Source of the DNA: Anaerolineaceae bacterium UBA6105 | GTDB taxonomy: Bacteria > Chloroflexota > Anaerolineae > Anaerolineales > Anaerolineaceae | DNA: 8,600 nt | Assembly (NCBI GenBank): GCA_002423495.1 | Contig: DIWN01000072.1 | Location: 45,031-53,630 of the forward strand | Reading direction: 5' to 3' | Part shown: in pieces, positions 6,294 to 8,600 of the stretch | How positions within the stretch are numbered: position 1 is the stretch's first letter | Layout of the letters: the number at the start of each line of letters is the position of its first letter | Translations under genes and position numbers: made by a program | The notes under the pieces: generated by a model | Databases searched by the model: none | What the model was told of the DNA's origin: nothing | The model's input: only the letters and a program-made list of their open reading frames with translations

Positions 6294-6671
6294 CTAAACA
6301 ACGGCGACTTCAGCGCCAGCTTCTTTGAGCTTGGCAGCTGCGTCTTCGGCGATGTCTTTACCAACAGCTTCGAGAACCTTGACGTCAGCGGTTTCGGCCA
6401 TATTCTTGGCTTCGACCAGACCCAGGGAAGTGAGCTGGCGGATGACTTTGATGACTTCGATTTTCTTGGGACCAGTTGCTTTGATCACAACATCGAATTC
6501 GGTCTTTTCTTCGACTTCTTCTGCAGCGGCGGCAGCCATTGGACCAGCAGCCATAGCCACAGGTGCAGCGGCGGAAACGCCCCATTTTTCTTCCAACAGT
6601 TTGACGAGGTCAGCAGCTTCCAAGACAGAGAGTTTGCTCAGATCCTCAACGATTTTTTCTAAATCAGCCAT
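6294..6671 (-). CDS. rplL: 50S ribosomal protein L7/L12 (bL12)
   Basis: 125 residues, the normal size. L12 dimers bind the L10 C-terminus and form the mobile stalk that recruits translational GTPases (EF-Tu, EF-G, IF2, RF3). Residues 1-33 are the dimerisation domain (MADLEKIVEDLSKLSVLEAA). Residues 34-54 are the Ala/Pro/Gly-rich flexible hinge. Residues 55-125 are the globular factor-binding domain with EKTEFDVVIKATGPKKIEVIKVIR. The usual GAPKxVKEGV stretch is replaced by ETADVKVLEAVGKDIAED, a noticeable divergence, though the hydrophobic pattern and the closing KLKEAGAEV are kept. ATG at 6671 follows AGGAG with five bases spacing. It sits 64 bases after rplJ, is the last gene of the operon and ends (TAG) just before a strong terminator. 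rpoB does not follow. Confidence 0.97.
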   Translation of the reverse strand: MADLEKIVEDLSKLSVLEAADLVKLLEEKWGVSAAAPVAMAAGPMAAAAAEEVEEKTEFDVVIKATGPKKIEVIKVIRQLTSLGLVEAKNMAETADVKVLEAVGKDIAEDAAAKLKEAGAEVAVV

Positions 6672-6735
6672 TTTTACTCCTATTTTTTCCTTTTGTTTAT
6701 TTTTTATATCAACTTCTCGCTAAAAAACGAGCACT

Positions 6736-7266
6736 CTATGCAGCCGCAGGCTGCTTTTCTGAATTAGCCTTGATAACCGCAGCCAAACCACGTGCAGGTT
6801 CAGCCAGGGTACGCACCAGCTTGCTGGCGGGCGCCAAAATGGTGCCAAGCAGCATAGCGCGCATAACGGGCAGGGTGGGCAGGTCAGATAATGCAGTAAC
6901 CTGTTGGACAGTCAGACCAGCCTTATCGAGGTAGCCACCCCGAACGGCGAAGGTCTCATTACCTTTTACCAGTTCCGACAATGCTTTTGCCACTGATGGT
7001 GCATCCTCGAACGCGAAGATCACCACATTGTTGCCTTCCCAGAATTTAGGATCGTATTGATAACCCTTTTCTTCCAGGACGCGGGTGAACAAACGGTTTT
7101 TGACTACATGCAAACGTCCGTCTGCCTCACGCAGTTTGGCGCGGGCTTCATTAACCATCGGCATGCGCATCTTGTTGTAAGACATAACAAAGATCGCCTT
7201 GCTTTCGTCAACCCACTCGCGGTACTGGTCAACCATCATTTCTTTTTGTTCTTTAGAAAACGCCAA
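6736..7266 (-). CDS. rplJ: 50S ribosomal protein L10 (uL10)
   Basis: 176 residues, typical for bacterial L10. It anchors L12 dimers to 23S rRNA near L11. The N-terminal RNA-binding domain starts AFSKEQKEMMVDQYREW and includes VVKNRLF (54-60). GNNVVIFAFEDAPSVAKAL (78-96) and LPTLPVMRAMLLGTILAP (129-146) are L10 hallmarks. The C-terminal helix (about 136-170) would carry the L12 binding sites. The start is TTG at 7266, preceded by GGAAGGAGG (core 7281-7277) ten bases upstream; no in-frame ATG comes before residue 10, and the family's N-terminal pattern requires the TTG. An L10-leader-like RNA and attenuator hairpin precede it, so L10-L12 feedback on its own transcript is likely. rplL follows 64 bases downstream. 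Confidence 0.97.
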   Translation of the reverse strand: MAFSKEQKEMMVDQYREWVDESKAIFVMSYNKMRMPMVNEARAKLREADGRLHVVKNRLFTRVLEEKGYQYDPKFWEGNNVVIFAFEDAPSVAKALSELVKGNETFAVRGGYLDKAGLTVQQVTALSDLPTLPVMRAMLLGTILAPASKLVRTLAEPARGLAAVIKANSEKQPAAA

Positions 7267-7290
7267 TGTACTTCAACCTCCTTCCAATCA

Positions 7291-7330
7291 AAATAAAAAA
7301 TCTCTTTCTGTTTTCCCGCAGAAAGAGATT
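7291..7330 (-). terminator. Attenuator (intrinsic terminator) in the rplJ leader
   Basis: On the minus strand AATCTCTTTCTG (7330-7319) and CAGAAAGAGATT (7310-7299) form a perfect 12-base-pair stem with an 8-base loop, followed by a T-rich tract (7300-7291, TTTTTTATTT). It lies between the L10-leader-like RNA and the rplJ ribosome binding site. It therefore interrupts transcription into rplJL and is not a gene-end terminator. This is the layout of transcription attenuation controlled by L10 binding. Confidence 0.88.
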
Positions 7331-7428
7331 CATGTTTATCAGGATCAGTTTGATCTGACTTTGAACCTCCACCTCGGCGGGAAATTAAGCCGTAAACGGC
7401 ACCAGCTTTCTTAAGCAGAGCAGTATTC
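7331..7428 (-). ncRNA. L10 leader (ribosomal protein L10 autoregulatory mRNA leader)
   Basis: The minus strand between rplA and rplJ contains the pattern remembered from bacterial L10 leaders: GCTGGTGCCG, a small GCCG-TTTA-CGGC hairpin (7400-7389), CTTAAT, then CCGCCGAGGTGG. This imitates the L10 site on 23S rRNA. A second small hairpin (GATCA/TGATC, 7355-7343) and then the attenuator follow. L10, probably as the L10-L12 complex, is expected to bind this RNA and favour termination, matching stalk-protein output to ribosome assembly. Boundaries are approximate. The homology is by motif recognition, not by a covariance-model search. Confidence 0.8.
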
Positions 7429-7438
7429 AGTTTTCAGT

Positions 7439-7463
7439 CTGCCAGTATACCACACTCTGGCAG
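7439..7463 (-). promoter_or_regulatory. Internal promoter for rplJL (extended -10) with overlapping inverted repeat
   Basis: The minus strand reads TGG-TATACT with the hexamer at 7449-7444, an extended -10 element with one mismatch to TATAAT. The -35 position (CTGATT at 17 bases) is weak, as is usual for extended -10 promoters. The hexamer lies within a perfect 7-base inverted repeat CTGCCAG (7439-7445) / CTGGCAG (7457-7463). No T-run follows on the minus strand, so it is not a terminator for rplKA. Transcription would start near 7437, upstream of the L10 leader. Confidence 0.55.
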
Positions 7464-7477
7464 GAAAATCAGCAGTT

Positions 7478-8200
7478 TTAGGCTACTTCCGACTCCAGCG
7501 TCGTAGCTGCATTGATATCCACCTTGACACCAGGTCCCATCGTGGAGGCAATCGTTACCCTGCGCACGAACATGCCCTTGGCGCCAGTTGGACGAGCTTT
7601 GCGTAAAGCCGTCATCAAAGCTGCCAAATTGACATGTAAATCGTCCGCTGAGAAGGAAATCTTGCCAATCGGAACGTGAATGTTGGCGGTTTTATCGAGA
7701 CGAAACTCAACGCGGCCTGCTTTGGCAGCCTCGATCGCCTGGGCGATGTCTCCGGGCTGCACAACTGTGCCAGCCTTGGGGTTCGGCATCAGGTTGCGAG
7801 GACCAAGCACACGACCAAGACGTCCAACTTTGCCCATCATATCGACGGTAGCGACTGCGACGTCAAAATCTGTGTAACCGCCCTGGATGCGGGCGAGGTC
7901 TTCATCGGTTTCTGCCACAAAATCCGCGCCAGCCTCACGAGCAGCCGCTGCGGCTTCACCCTGAGCAAAGACCAGCACACTTACGGTCTTGCCAAGTCCC
8001 TTGGGCAGCACTACCACATCGCGAACTTGCTGATCAGCCTGACGGGGATCAAGGCTGGTTCGAATGTGGACCTCAACGGTCTCATCGAACTTCGCAAATT
8101 TAATTTCCTTTACTAATTCCAACGCTTCTCTGGGGCTGTAAGCTTTATCAGCCTCAATTTTGCTGATGGCGTTTTCATAATTCTTCCCGTGTTTAGACAT
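7478..8200 (-). CDS. rplA: 50S ribosomal protein L1 (uL1)
   Basis: 240 residues, normal for bacterial L1. It binds 23S rRNA helices 76-78 and forms the L1 stalk that guides deacylated tRNA out of the E site. In many bacteria it also represses its own operon by binding mRNA. The family signature GKVGRLGRVLGPRNLMPNPK occupies 123-142. Domain I is split between the termini (YSPREALELVKEIKFAKFDETVEV at the N-terminus; FRLDKTANIHVPIGK onward at the C-terminus), and domain II lies between (about 65-160). ATG at 8200 follows AAGGAG (8211-8206) with five bases spacing. It is 63 bases downstream of rplK. A two-helix RNA element immediately before the ribosome binding site suggests translational control. 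A 211-base leader separates it from rplJ. Confidence 0.97.
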   Translation of the reverse strand: MSKHGKNYENAISKIEADKAYSPREALELVKEIKFAKFDETVEVHIRTSLDPRQADQQVRDVVVLPKGLGKTVSVLVFAQGEAAAAAREAGADFVAETDEDLARIQGGYTDFDVAVATVDMMGKVGRLGRVLGPRNLMPNPKAGTVVQPGDIAQAIEAAKAGRVEFRLDKTANIHVPIGKISFSADDLHVNLAALMTALRKARPTGAKGMFVRRVTIASTMGPGVKVDINAATTLESEVA

Positions 8201-8205
8201 GCATA

Positions 8206-8244
8206 CTCCTTTGTGGTCCGATCGGGCTTACGAGCCCTCCCACA
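8206..8244 (-). promoter_or_regulatory. Possible L1-binding mRNA element abutting the rplA ribosome binding site
   Basis: In the rplK-rplA gap the minus strand can fold into an outer helix TGTGG (8244-8240) / CCACA (8216-8212). An asymmetric internal loop follows (GA on one side, GATCGGA on the other), then an inner helix GGGCT/AGCCC with a CGTA loop. The outer helix ends directly at the AAGGAG ribosome binding site (8211-8206). Two helices around an asymmetric loop resemble the general form of L1 binding sites on rRNA and mRNA. The function is inferred. Confidence 0.45.
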
Positions 8245-8263
8245 GTCTCTAATTGCTGTTTAG

Positions 8264-8600
8264 TTAGTTAGTAACAATGATGCCCATGTTGCGGGCTGTG
8301 CCTTCAAGCTGTCTCATCGCTGCTTCAATATCGTTGGCATTCATATCCTTGAATTTTATTTCAGCGATTTCGCGGAGCTGGGAGCGGGTGACCTTGCCAA
8401 CTTTATCTGTGTTGGGGGTCGAAGAGCCCTTCTCAACCCCGGCAGCTTTTTTGAGCAACATAGCGGCGGGCGGGGACTTCAGCTCGAATTTGAAGGAACC
8501 ATCCTGGAAGATGGTAATGGCGGCGGGAATGATCTCTCCGACGCGATTAGAGGTGCGCGCGTTGTAGTCCTTGCAGAACGCCATGATATTGACGCCGTGC
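8264..8600 (-). CDS. rplK: 50S ribosomal protein L11 (uL11), C-terminal part (start outside window)
   Basis: 112 residues are present; the N-terminus lies beyond the right edge. The gene enters as HGVNIMAFCKDYNART, which in L11 normally begins about 30 residues after the start, so the ATG at 8584 is internal and not the real start. PPAAMLLKKAAG (38-49 from that Met), KVGKVTRSQLREIA and the C-terminal signature DIEAAMRQLEGTARNMGI are characteristic. L11 binds the GTPase-associated centre of 23S rRNA and in many bacteria is needed for RelA activation. The CTD that contacts rRNA is complete here. It is followed by rplA after 63 bases in the conserved rplKA order. Confidence 0.97.
   Translation of the reverse strand, partial: HGVNIMAFCKDYNARTSNRVGEIIPAAITIFQDGSFKFELKSPPAAMLLKKAAGVEKGSSTPNTDKVGKVTRSQLREIAEIKFKDMNANDIEAAMRQLEGTARNMGIIVTN

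Noticed and set aside
7676..8116. Long plus-strand reading frame of 146 codons opposite rplA
   Set aside because: It is antisense to an unmistakable ribosomal protein gene and has no protein-family features; a shadow of its codon usage.
8264..8584. rplK starting at the ATG at 8584
   Set aside because: The L11-specific residues HGVNI continue in frame to the window edge, so this Met is internal and the gene is truncated by the window.

Overview
The window looks like a chromosomal segment of a Chloroflexota bacterium, most likely Anaerolineae-like. That is an inference. It rests on a large secreted protein ending in a short aromatic/Pro/aliphatic/basic tail (YWFPIVGK) of the type I associate with Chloroflexota exported proteins, on a LexA paired with a GAAC-N4-GTTC operator of the Gram-positive type, and on an rplK-rplA-rplJ-rplL cluster that ends in a terminator instead of continuing into rpoBC. 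No mobile element, tRNA, rRNA or CRISPR array was seen.

Layout from left to right. Bases 1-245 (minus) hold the N-terminal part of a YitT-family membrane protein that runs off the left edge. Bases 389-2926 (minus) encode an 845-residue exported protein: signal peptide, Asp-box/YCF48-like propeller repeats, an Rv2525c-like (DUF1906) glycoside-hydrolase-like domain, an Ig/OmpL47-like domain and a fibronectin-like C-terminus. A divergent intergenic region (2927-3233) carries a near-consensus sigma-A promoter whose spacer contains a perfect palindromic SOS box. It drives lexA (3234-3896), which is closed by a clear intrinsic terminator. Next comes an alpha/beta hydrolase (4006-4791, plus) with no visible Shine-Dalgarno sequence. 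It converges on a 428-residue ECF sigma factor (4844-6130, minus) with a large C-terminal extension of unknown role.

The right part (6252-8600, minus) is a ribosomal stalk/L1 operon read right to left: rplK (partial), rplA, rplJ, rplL, then a GC-rich terminator. Two regulatory RNA structures are visible. A two-helix element abuts the rplA ribosome binding site. An L10-leader-like region with its own extended -10 promoter and an attenuator hairpin precedes rplJ. Together they suggest L1 autoregulation and L10(L12)4 autoregulation respectively.

The least ordinary item is the ECF sigma gene. It starts at TTG behind a very strong Shine-Dalgarno sequence and has an ECF-type promoter (GAAC-N17-CGTC) upstream, which would allow self-activation. 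No anti-sigma gene lies beside it. A well-placed internal Shine-Dalgarno and ATG sit exactly at the junction between the sigma part and the extension, so the extension could also be made as a separate protein.
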